A DNA stretch of 12,653 nt, taken from positions 1 to 12,653 of the forward strand of contig CAVGED010000064.1 of the NCBI GenBank assembly GCA_963628035.1. The letters are read 5' to 3'. Positions within the stretch are counted from its first letter, which is position 1, and the number at the start of each line of letters is the position of its first letter. This DNA comes from 14-2 sp963628035. GTDB lineage: Bacteria; Bacillota; Clostridia; Lachnospirales; Lachnospiraceae. The notes beneath the pieces were generated by a model, which was not told the origin of the DNA, ran no database searches, and saw nothing but the letters and a program-made list of their open reading frames with translations. Positions 6,887 through 12,653 of this stretch are shown here, piece by piece. Both the position numbers and the translations under genes were made by a program.

Positions 6887-8958
6887 TCCAGCAAGTTTTC
6901 CATGTTTTTAAGACTAATAGCCAGCGTCGAAGTATTATGCAGCAGCGCTGAGGTCGTGGGCGGCAGCACTCCGGTCACACCCAGCAGGATCAGCATCGTA
7001 TTAAAGCCCACAATGAACCGATAATTCCTATGGATCCGCTTCATCAGCGCATTGCTCAGAAGCTTTAAGGTGACGACCTCATATAAGTCCTCGGCTCCGA
7101 TGGTGACATCCGCGATCTCCCTGGCGATCTCCGCCCCATCGCTGATGGCGATTCCCACATCAGCTGCGGACAGCGCCGGGGAATCGTTGACTCCGTCTCC
7201 AATCATGATCACTCTTCGTCCCATGGCCTTTTCCTGCTCTACAAAGCGGGCTTTATCCTCCGGCAGTACCTCGGAATAATATTCGTCCACGCCTACCTTT
7301 CCGGCGATGGCATGAGCGGTTCGCTCGCTGTCTCCGGTCATCATCACGACCTTATCGATCCCGGCCTTCCTCAATGCCTGTACCACGGCAGCAGCCTCTT
7401 CACGCAGCGGATCTTCAATACAGATCACAGCCGCAAGCCGATTATCAATGGCCATATACAGATGGGAATATTCCGGGGAAAGCCCCTCAAAGCGCGCCTC
7501 ATACCCCTCCGGGACTGCACAGCCCTCATCCTCAAAAACAAAATGATAGCTGCCGATGATCACCTTCTTGTCCTCTATACGACTGGAAATACCGTGCGCC
7601 ACAAGGTATTCTACCTTGGAATGAAGCTCCTCATGCACAAGATTTTGTTCCCGCGCTGCATCCACCACAGCCTTGGCCATGGAGTGAGGGAAATGCTCCT
7701 CCAGGCAGGCGGCGATCCGAAGAAGCTCCGCCGGATCATCCCCATTAAAGGAAATCACCTCTACCACCGTCGGCTGCGCCTTGGTGAGCGTTCCGGTCTT
7801 GTCAAAGACAATGGTTCCTGCATCCGCCATGGCTTCCAGATATTTTCCGCCCTTTACGGTGATCTGATAACCGTTGGCTTCACGGATAGCCGACAACACG
7901 GAAATCGGCATGGACAGCTTCAGTGCGCAGGAGAAATCCACCATCAGAACAGACAACGCCTTGGTGATATTCCTGGTAAGAAGATAAGTAAGCACTGTTC
8001 CCGCCAGGCTGTACGGCACCAGTCGGTCTGCCAGGTGCTCTGCCTTGCTCTCCACAGAGGACTTCAGCTTCTCGGACTCTTCGATCATAGCCACGATCTT
8101 TTCAAACTTGCTGGTACCGTTCCCCTGCTTCACGCAGACGGTCAGCTCGCCTTCCTCCACCACAGTGCCGGCATATACGGAACTTCCGGTCACCCTGCGC
8201 ACCGGCATGGACTCCCCGGTAAGTGAAGCCTGGTTCACCATGGCCTCACCCTCTGTCACCGTACCATCGAAGGGGATCACATTTCCCATATGGATACGCA
8301 CCTGATCGCCTTCCCGGATCTCCTCCGCGGAAACCAGAACCTCCTGCTCACCGCGCATCAGCCACACTTTGCTGATATTTAAGGACATACTGCGAGCCAG
8401 ATCATCCACCGACTTCTTGTGTGTCCACTCCTCCAGGATCTCACCGATCCCCAGCAGGAACATGACGGAGCTTGCTGTCTTATAATCACCTCTTGCCAGA
8501 GATACCCCGATGGCTGTAGCATCCAGCACCGGAACCTCCAGCTTTCCTTTCGCCAGGGTAACGATTCCCTTGCGGATATATTTCACCGATCTTGCCAGTG
8601 CAATGGCAGCACGTACCGAACCGGGCAGAAAAAGACGGCTTGCCATACGCTGCACCACTTTATTTACCAGCTTATCCCAGTATTGCTGCTGCAGCTCTCT
8701 TCCGGTGCTTGCCAGATAAGCTTCAGGCACCTGTACCTGCTCATAATGAAACTGTCGAAAGACCTCTATCAAGTCTGTGCGTTTTCCGACGTAACAGACT
8801 GTCACATCCATAAGCCGCTCCTGTACCTTGACAGAGGTCACAAAGCTCTGACTTCCCAGATAATATTGCAGGATGTCCGCCTGGCGGCAGGACATCCCAT
8901 TCTGAAGTACATGGATCCGCATTCTTCCCCGAATCTCATGCTTTATTACAAATCTCAT
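6826..8958 (-). CDS. Heavy-metal P1B-type ATPase with non-CPC metal site
   Basis: A 710-residue metal-transporting P-type ATPase. Catalytic motifs are complete: TGES (247-250, actuator), DKTGTLT with phosphorylated D386, HFPH (422-425) in the nucleotide domain, MTGD (540-543) and GDGVNDSP (587-594). The membrane motif that is CPC in most P1B pumps reads DFSCALKLSMP (341-351), so only one cysteine (C344) remains and the usual CPx proline is absent. This points away from typical Cu+ or Zn2+ CPC pumps. The N-terminus (1-60) looks like a degenerate HMA-type domain (RGRMRIHVLQ) without CxxC. The last two membrane helices end near ISLKNMENLL (690), and residues 692-710 are encoded by the repeated element. 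The start ATG overlaps the stop of the DUF6110-like gene by four bases (ATGA), so the two are translationally coupled. Its position beside feoAB suggests iron or manganese export, which is unproven. Confidence 0.9.
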   Translation of the reverse strand: MRFVIKHEIRGRMRIHVLQNGMSCRQADILQYYLGSQSFVTSVKVQERLMDVTVCYVGKRTDLIEVFRQFHYEQVQVPEAYLASTGRELQQQYWDKLVNKVVQRMASRLFLPGSVRAAIALARSVKYIRKGIVTLAKGKLEVPVLDATAIGVSLARGDYKTASSVMFLLGIGEILEEWTHKKSVDDLARSMSLNISKVWLMRGEQEVLVSAEEIREGDQVRIHMGNVIPFDGTVTEGEAMVNQASLTGESMPVRRVTGSSVYAGTVVEEGELTVCVKQGNGTSKFEKIVAMIEESEKLKSSVESKAEHLADRLVPYSLAGTVLTYLLTRNITKALSVLMVDFSCALKLSMPISVLSAIREANGYQITVKGGKYLEAMADAGTIVFDKTGTLTKAQPTVVEVISFNGDDPAELLRIAACLEEHFPHSMAKAVVDAAREQNLVHEELHSKVEYLVAHGISSRIEDKKVIIGSYHFVFEDEGCAVPEGYEARFEGLSPEYSHLYMAIDNRLAAVICIEDPLREEAAAVVQALRKAGIDKVVMMTGDSERTAHAIAGKVGVDEYYSEVLPEDKARFVEQEKAMGRRVIMIGDGVNDSPALSAADVGIAISDGAEIAREIADVTIGAEDLYEVVTLKLLSNALMKRIHRNYRFIVGFNTMLILLGVTGVLPPTTSALLHNTSTLAISLKNMENLLETVQPDRRRTINRACTNLAD

Positions 8959-9260
8959 GCTTCCGCCTCGCCGTCAGCCTCCGGCTCTGACTTTGCATCT
9001 TCATACACGACCTCTGCCGCTGCCCGATCTTCATTGATCTGCTGCGCTTCTGCATAGATATCCTCAGCGTTCTCCTGAATCGTGGCCACAGTCTTCATAA
9101 CTGTCTCCTTCGCCCGAAGAACCGCCGCTGTACAACTGGTATATACCTTCTTGGCGTCCTTGCTGGACAGCAACTTGATTCCGGCTGTACCGAATAATAC
9201 ACCGGCCGCGAACAGACCGGCCTTTTTCCCATTGAACTTCTTTAAGCACTTTAACATCAT
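8955..9260 (-). CDS. DUF6110/YtxH-like small membrane-anchored protein
   Basis: A 101-residue protein: basic N-terminus (KKFNGKK), one glycine/alanine-rich hydrophobic segment (about 14-31, GLFAAGVLFGTAGIKLL), then a long amphipathic helix (about 40-85, KDAKKVYTSCTAAVLRAKETV) and an acidic tail rich in Glu, Asp and Ala. It resembles DUF6110 or YtxH-like small proteins as I recall them; function unknown. The start is ATG 9258-9260, six bases after AGGAGG. The open frame runs further upstream to 9431, but that part has no ribosome site and reads through repeat copy C. The gene overlaps the metal ATPase by four bases, so the two are almost certainly made together and may act together at the membrane, for example as an accessory subunit (inference). 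Confidence 0.75.
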   Translation of the reverse strand: MMLKCLKKFNGKKAGLFAAGVLFGTAGIKLLSSKDAKKVYTSCTAAVLRAKETVMKTVATIQENAEDIYAEAQQINEDRAAAEVVYEDAKSEPEADGEAEA

Positions 9261-9309
9261 GACATTCCTCCTTGGAAAAAATAGATATGCCAAAATTGGC
9301 TTCGCACTT

Positions 9310-9338
9310 ATTTTAACACGATTCTCCGAACTTTTCCA
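9310..9338 (-). promoter_or_regulatory. Candidate promoter for the DUF6110-like/ATPase genes
   Basis: On the minus strand TGGAAA (9333-9338) and TAAAAT (9310-9315) are 17 bases apart, about 50 bases before the 9260 start. The -35 is only 4 of 6. Just downstream, GCCAA-AA-TTGGC (9289-9300) is a short inverted repeat near the expected transcription start and could be an operator, but nothing else supports that. Confidence 0.4.
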
Positions 9339-9356
9339 CAGGAAACTAATTTTTTT

Positions 9357-9399
9357 GTAACAGTTCAGCCAGACCGAAGAAGGGCGATAAATCGTGCTT
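9357..9399 (+). repeat. Repeat copy C, truncated
   Basis: Begins GTAACAGTT at 9357, as in copy A. Bases 9359-9399 match the minus strand of copy B (6846-6886) with one difference in 41 bases (G here at the position of A in B). After 9399 the match ends in a T run, with no second terminal repeat. It lies between the feoB hairpin and the promoter region of the DUF6110-like gene and is not translated in the called genes. Confidence 0.75.
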
Positions 9400-9411
9400 T
9401 TTTCCATATAC

Positions 9412-9460
9412 AATAAGAGAGAACCTGCCATACAGCAGATTCCCTCTCCATTCTCTTATT
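9412..9460 (-). terminator. Hairpin at the feoB stop, likely terminator
   Basis: AATAAGAGA (9412-9420) and TCTCTTATT (9452-9460) form an outer inverted repeat that includes the feoB stop codon. An alternative inner stem pairs the CTGC/GCAG core plus flanking bases (about 9418-9447). The 3' side on the minus strand is U-rich (TCTTATTGT) but lacks a clean T run, so the assignment rests on position and pairing. Confidence 0.5.
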
Positions 9461-11873
9461 ATTTGTTTTTCGCCATACCCTTCACATTCACATTCAGGGT
9501 CTTGCTCTCCTTATACGGACGGAACAGGAGATAGATGAACGCGATCACCAACAGGAAGGCAACCACTGTCCCGACTCCAAAGCTTCCGGCAGAGATCAGA
9601 GAACCGATCTGATAGATACACAGGGATACCAGGTATGCGAAGATCGTCTGATATCCGATGGCAAACCAGAACCACTTGGCACTGTTCATCTCACGCTTGA
9701 TTGCGCCCATAGCTGCGAAGCAGGGTGCGCACAGAAGATTGAACACCAGGAAGGAGTAAGCCGCTATCCCGGAGATACTGCTGGCCAGGCTGCCCCAGAT
9801 CTCGTCACCGTTCTCAGCTACTTCTGCGAAACCGTAGAGGATACCGAAGGTACCAACTACATTTTCCTTAGCTACTAGGCCTGTGATTGCCGCCACTGCG
9901 GACTTCCAGTTGCCCCAGCCAAGCGGCGTGAAGATCCATGCAATCGCGTTGCCGATCTTAGCAAGTACACAATTCGCCTGCATTGCCTCCAGAGCAGCAC
10001 CTTCAAGTTCATCAAAGTGCAACATGCCAAATCCCGAATCTGTCCATCCAAAGTTCAGCATGAACCATACGAAGATGGTGGACAAAAGGATGATGGTTCC
10101 GGCCTTCTTGATGAAGGACCAGCCGCGCTCCCACATGCTACGAAGCACGTTTCCTACGGTAGGCAGGTGATAAGCAGGCAGCTCCATAACGAAGGGAGCC
10201 GGATCGCCCGCGAACATTTTCGTCTTCTTTAAGATGATACCGGAGCAGATGATTGCTGCGATACCTACAAAATATGCACTCCATGCAACCCATCCGGCGT
10301 TGCCGAAGAATGCACCTGCGATCAGTCCGATGATCGGAAGCTTCGCGCCGCAGGGAATGAAGGTCGTTGTCATGATGGTCATCTTACGGTCACGGTCATT
10401 CTCGATGGTACGGGAAGCCATGATTCCGGGAACGCCGCAGCCGCTGCCGATCAGCATCGGGATAAAGGACTTACCGGAAAGACCGAACTTACGGAAGATC
10501 CTATCCATGATGAATGCCACACGAGCCATATAACCGCACGCCTCCAGGAAGGCCAGGAAGATGAACAGTACCAGCATCTGAGGTACAAAGCCGAGTACCG
10601 CGCCGACACCGGCTACAATACCATCCAGGATCAGACCGGACAGCCAATCCGCACAGCCGATGGCATCAAGACCATTTCCGATCAGCACCGGTACACCGGG
10701 AACCCACACACCGTAATCTGCCGGATCCGGTTCGCCCTCTTCCAGCAGCTTCTCAGCATCACTGGTCACAGCGTCTGTGATGGATACGGTCTCAAGAACC
10801 TCTCCTTCATCATCCAGAATATCTACCGATACAGCGCCATCTTCTACGGCAGCTACGATCTGATCTGCACGGCTGTAGGCATCTGCCGCATCGTTATAAT
10901 CGGCTGTGCCGATTCCTAAGAAATGCCAGCCATCGCCAAACACACCATCGTTGGCCCAGTCAGTTGCCCAGCTTCCGACTGTAGTCACAGATACGTAATA
11001 AACAATGAACATCACCAATGCGAAGATCGGAAGTGCCAGCCAGCGGTTGGTAACGATCCGGTCGATCTTATCGGAGGTAGACAGCTTCTTTGCCTTGCTG
11101 CTCTTGGTGCAGCACTCACCGATAATGGAGGATATGTATACATACCGCTCATTGGTGATAATGCTCTCGGTATCATCGTCAAACTGTGTCTCCAGGTTCT
11201 TGATCTCCTCAGAAACATCAGGAACATTCTTCATCTGCTCTACGATCTTATCGTCTTTCTCCAGAAGCTTGATGGCGAAGAAGCGCTTCTGCTCCTCCGG
11301 GATTTCAGCGCCCAGCTTATCTTCCACAGAACGGATGGCTGACTCCACCTCCGGTGCAAACTCATGAACCGGAACAGCCGCATCCTTCTTCTGGGCAAGC
11401 GCCACAGCACGCTCAGCAGCCTTCTTGATTCCGGTACCCTTCAGTGCGGAGATCTCTACCACTTCGCATCCCAGCTTCTTGCTGAGCTTGTCAATATGGA
11501 TCTTATCTCCTGTCTTCTCCACGATGTCCATCATGTTCACTGCCATGATCACCGGGATTCCCAGCTCCATGATCTGGGTGGACAGATACAGGTTACGCTC
11601 GATATTGGTACCGTCCACGATATTGATGATGGCATCCGGCCGCTCATTAATCAGATAATTCCGGGCTACCACTTCCTCTAAGGTGTAGGGAGACAGTGAG
11701 TAGATTCCCGGCAGGTCCATGATGGTAACATCCTTGTGACCTTTTAACTTTCCTTCCTTCTTCTCCACCGTAACGCCGGGCCAGTTTCCAACGAACTGAT
11801 TGGAACCTGTCAAGGCATTAAACAGCGTTGTCTTTCCGCAGTTTGGATTACCTGCTAATGCAATCTTCGACAT
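9459..11873 (-). CDS. feoB: Ferrous iron transport protein B (FeoB)
   Basis: Inner-membrane Fe2+ importer with an N-terminal GTPase domain, 804 residues. G1 is GNPNCGKTT (8-16), G3 DLPG (53-56), G4 NMMD (113-116) and G5 SALKG (142-146). A helical GDI-like domain (about 165-265) precedes the membrane part. The two gate regions contain FLEACGYMARVAFIMDR (about 442-458), GSGCGVPGI (477-485), FIPCGAKLPI (505-514) and NLLCAPCFAAMGAI (712-725). Between the first membrane helix and the LILDGIVAGVGAVLGF segment lies an unusually long, acidic extracytoplasmic stretch (about 303-400), some 60 residues more than in E. coli-type FeoB. The ATG at 11871-11873 has AGGAG seven bases upstream. It follows the two feoA genes, with a 91-base gap that holds a palindrome like that of the feo promoter. 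It imports Fe2+ under low-oxygen conditions. Confidence 0.96.
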   Translation of the reverse strand: MSKIALAGNPNCGKTTLFNALTGSNQFVGNWPGVTVEKKEGKLKGHKDVTIMDLPGIYSLSPYTLEEVVARNYLINERPDAIINIVDGTNIERNLYLSTQIMELGIPVIMAVNMMDIVEKTGDKIHIDKLSKKLGCEVVEISALKGTGIKKAAERAVALAQKKDAAVPVHEFAPEVESAIRSVEDKLGAEIPEEQKRFFAIKLLEKDDKIVEQMKNVPDVSEEIKNLETQFDDDTESIITNERYVYISSIIGECCTKSSKAKKLSTSDKIDRIVTNRWLALPIFALVMFIVYYVSVTTVGSWATDWANDGVFGDGWHFLGIGTADYNDAADAYSRADQIVAAVEDGAVSVDILDDEGEVLETVSITDAVTSDAEKLLEEGEPDPADYGVWVPGVPVLIGNGLDAIGCADWLSGLILDGIVAGVGAVLGFVPQMLVLFIFLAFLEACGYMARVAFIMDRIFRKFGLSGKSFIPMLIGSGCGVPGIMASRTIENDRDRKMTIMTTTFIPCGAKLPIIGLIAGAFFGNAGWVAWSAYFVGIAAIICSGIILKKTKMFAGDPAPFVMELPAYHLPTVGNVLRSMWERGWSFIKKAGTIILLSTIFVWFMLNFGWTDSGFGMLHFDELEGAALEAMQANCVLAKIGNAIAWIFTPLGWGNWKSAVAAITGLVAKENVVGTFGILYGFAEVAENGDEIWGSLASSISGIAAYSFLVFNLLCAPCFAAMGAIKREMNSAKWFWFAIGYQTIFAYLVSLCIYQIGSLISAGSFGVGTVVAFLLVIAFIYLLFRPYKESKTLNVNVKGMAKNK

Positions 11874-11926
11874 TTCATCGCTCCTCTTTTCTTTGTTCTA
11901 ATTTTGATTATCTTAGGGTAACTCAA

Positions 11927-11942
11927 ATTAGCTTGCGCTAAC
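11927..11942 (-). promoter_or_regulatory. Palindrome in the feoA-feoB gap, candidate metal-regulator site
   Basis: On the plus strand ATTAG-N6-CTAAC, sharing TTAG-N6-CTAAC with the palindrome on the feoA promoter (12466-12481). A further half-like TTAGGGTAAC lies beside it at about 11913-11922. No convincing -35/-10 pair was found here, so it may be an internal operator, an RNA hairpin (TTAGC-GCAA-GCTAA on the minus strand) or both. Confidence 0.5.
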
Positions 11943-11964
11943 CTTTCACCAAAAAAATAAGGTA

Positions 11965-12186
11965 CTATTCTACCTCGATCATCTCTGCGTCAGCCTTACG
12001 CAGTGAAAGCTCATATCCCCGGACGGTAACCTCAACCGGATCTCCCAGCGGAGCAACCTTCCGCACATAGATATCCACACCCTTGGTGATACCCATATCC
12101 ATGATTCTTCTCTTGACAGGGCCTTCCCCTGACAGCTTCTTGACCTTGACGGTCTGCCCGCAGGCAACTTGCTTTAGTGTTTTCAT
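11965..12186 (-). CDS. feoA: FeoA domain protein, second copy
   Basis: A 73-residue cytosolic SH3-like FeoA protein. It begins MKTLKQVACGQTVKVKKL and has the family hallmark RRIMDMGITKGVDIYVRK (about residues 26-43), followed by the DPVEVTVRGYELSLRKADAE strand-rich end. FeoA is thought to bind FeoB and tune its GTPase or transport activity. The start ATG (12184-12186) has AAGGAG six bases upstream. The gene is 14 bases after the first feoA and 91 bases before feoB, in one operon. It has a classic FeoA sequence, while the first copy is more divergent, so the two probably do not duplicate the same role. Confidence 0.95.
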   Translation of the reverse strand: MKTLKQVACGQTVKVKKLSGEGPVKRRIMDMGITKGVDIYVRKVAPLGDPVEVTVRGYELSLRKADAEMIEVE

Positions 12187-12200
12187 AATCTGCTCCTTCC

Positions 12201-12410
12201 TTATACTACAATCTTATTGGCCATATCTTTCCCAATGGCGATCCTGGAATCCTTGATATTCACAATGATATTCCCATCGTTCTGGGATAGCACCGTCACA
12301 GGACTTCCTGCCACAAATCCAAGATTCTCCAGGAACCTTCTGGTCTCTTCCTTACCGCCAACGTGCTTGATCACGTTGCATTCCCCTTCGCTTACCATTG
12401 ACAGCGGCAT
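12201..12410 (-). CDS. feoA: FeoA domain protein, first copy
   Basis: A 69-residue FeoA-like protein, more divergent than its neighbour. It begins MPLSMVSEGECNVIKHVGG, has RRFLENLGFVAGSPVTVLSQ (about 25-44) in place of the usual RR-L-MG motif, and ends in the DSRIAIGKDMANKI stretch common to FeoA. The frame could start three codons earlier at GTG 12417-12419, but the GAGGTG site is then inside the start region. With ATG 12408-12410 the spacing is six bases, so I use that. It is the first gene of feoA-feoA-feoB, directly behind a strong promoter with an overlapping palindrome, so it should be controlled by metal supply. Confidence 0.93.
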   Translation of the reverse strand: MPLSMVSEGECNVIKHVGGKEETRRFLENLGFVAGSPVTVLSQNDGNIIVNIKDSRIAIGKDMANKIVV

Positions 12411-12465
12411 ATGATTCACCTCGACCTTTCTTTGAATTTACATATGTTGGGATTTCTTTCTGGAT

Positions 12466-12481
12466 GTTAGTATATGCTAAC
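12466..12481 (-). promoter_or_regulatory. Operator-like palindrome over the feo -10 box
   Basis: Sixteen bases reading GTTAG-N6-CTAAC, self-complementary at 14 of 16 positions. It covers the -10 box of the feoA promoter, where a bound repressor would block RNA polymerase. A Fe2+-responsive DtxR- or Fur-family regulator is the natural candidate for a feo operon, but the spacing between half-sites is wider than in the DtxR/IdeR consensus, so the regulator is unknown. Confidence 0.65.
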
Positions 12482-12497
12482 TATTGATAGATGTCAA
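12469..12497 (-). promoter_or_regulatory. Promoter of the feoA-feoA-feoB operon
   Basis: On the minus strand a perfect -35 TTGACA (12492-12497), a 17-base spacer and -10 TATACT (12469-12474; 5 of 6). An A/T-rich tract of T and A runs lies immediately upstream (about 12498-12518) and could act as an UP element. The expected start site is near 12462, giving a leader of about 50 bases to the first feoA. Confidence 0.85.
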
Positions 12498-12532
12498 GAA
12501 CTTTTTTCAAAAAAATTGCCCCAATGAAAATT

Positions 12533-12554
12533 CCCCCGGCCACTTGGTCGAGGG
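12533..12554 (-). terminator. Terminator-like hairpin of an upstream minus-strand gene
   Basis: On the minus strand CCCTCGACC (12546-12554) pairs with GGCCGGGGG (12533-12541) at eight of nine positions around an AAGT loop. It is followed by AATTTTC. It lies between the possible gene end at 12566 and the feo promoter. Confidence 0.55.
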
Positions 12555-12565
12555 AAAATACATAA

Positions 12566-12653
12566 TCACATCTTCTCTATTACACACGTATGCTTCCGCT
12601 CCACACTTTTGCAGTAACAAATATTCGATTTTAGCTTGAATCCATTGATTTTA
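12566..12653 (-). CDS. Possible 3' end of a gene entering from the right
   Basis: An open minus-strand frame of 28 codons runs from the window edge to a TGA at 12566-12568, ending ERKHTCVIEKM. The terminator-like hairpin follows 11 bases later, as expected for a gene end. The piece is too short to identify. Another minus-strand frame (stop at 12507-12509) is also open for 47 codons but would read through the hairpin, so the choice between them, or neither, is open. Confidence 0.25.
   Translation of the reverse strand, partial: KINGFKLKSNICYCKSVERKHTCVIEKM

Noticed and set aside
7312..8226. A 304-codon plus-strand open frame opposite the metal ATPase
   Set aside because: It is the antisense shadow of a gene with complete catalytic motifs; its translation shows no domain and no ribosome site supports it.
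9261..9431. N-terminal extension of the DUF6110-like gene to 9431
   Set aside because: The upstream part reads through repeat copy C and the probable promoter; AGGAGG six bases before ATG 9258-9260 gives a clear start.
12507..12650. Minus-strand open frame of 47 codons reading through the hairpin at 12533-12554
   Set aside because: It has no ATG near its beginning, no ribosome site, and reads through a terminator-like hairpin; the frame ending at 12566 fits a gene end better.

Overview
The window looks like chromosome from a low-to-mid GC anaerobic Firmicute, most likely a Lachnospiraceae (gut Clostridia) relative. The reasons are strong AGGAGG-type ribosome binding sites, the FeoA-FeoA-FeoB order, a ChvE/MmsA/MmsB sugar importer, and small Clostridia-type proteins that resemble DUF3877 and DUF6110. 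All intact genes lie on the minus strand. The only plus-strand gene is a broken remnant at the left edge.

Layout, left to right. (1) 1-398 (+): 3' end of an Abi_2 (AbiD/AbiF-like, HEPN) abortive-infection gene, frameshifted in a run of seven G. (2) 423-1876 (-): a YjjG-type HAD nucleotidase and a conserved protein resembling the AlkZ-related family, probably one transcript from a promoter near 1908-1936. This left part is visibly more AT-rich than the rest. (3) 2018-5883 (-): a complete multiple-monosaccharide ABC importer, chvE-mmsA-mmsB, closed by a strong hairpin at 1958-1998. (4) 6141-9260 (-): a DUF6110-like small membrane protein, an unusual P1B-type metal ATPase whose start overlaps that gene's stop, and a DUF3877-like protein. 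(5) 9459-12410 (-): the ferrous-iron uptake operon feoA-feoA-feoB, with a near-consensus promoter whose -10 is covered by a palindrome. A related palindrome sits just before feoB. (6) 12533-12653: a terminator-like hairpin and possibly the last codons of a gene running in from the right.

How the genes may work together: the Feo operon imports Fe2+ using GTP, and the adjacent ATPase/DUF6110 pair is a plausible metal-efflux or metal-homeostasis partner. Metal identity is not proven. The sugar importer is an independent module with no adjacent regulator or catabolic gene.

The most unusual feature is a small repeat family with three copies in 3.3 kb (6076-6129, 6731-6886, 9357-9399). The longest copy folds on paper into a nested multibranch structure. 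It lies between the ATPase and the DUF3877 gene and supplies the last ~19 codons of the ATPase. The other clear leads are the paired feo palindromes, the non-CPC metal site of the ATPase, and the poly-G frameshift in the Abi gene. I did not see CRISPR arrays, rRNA, tRNA, transposases or phage genes.
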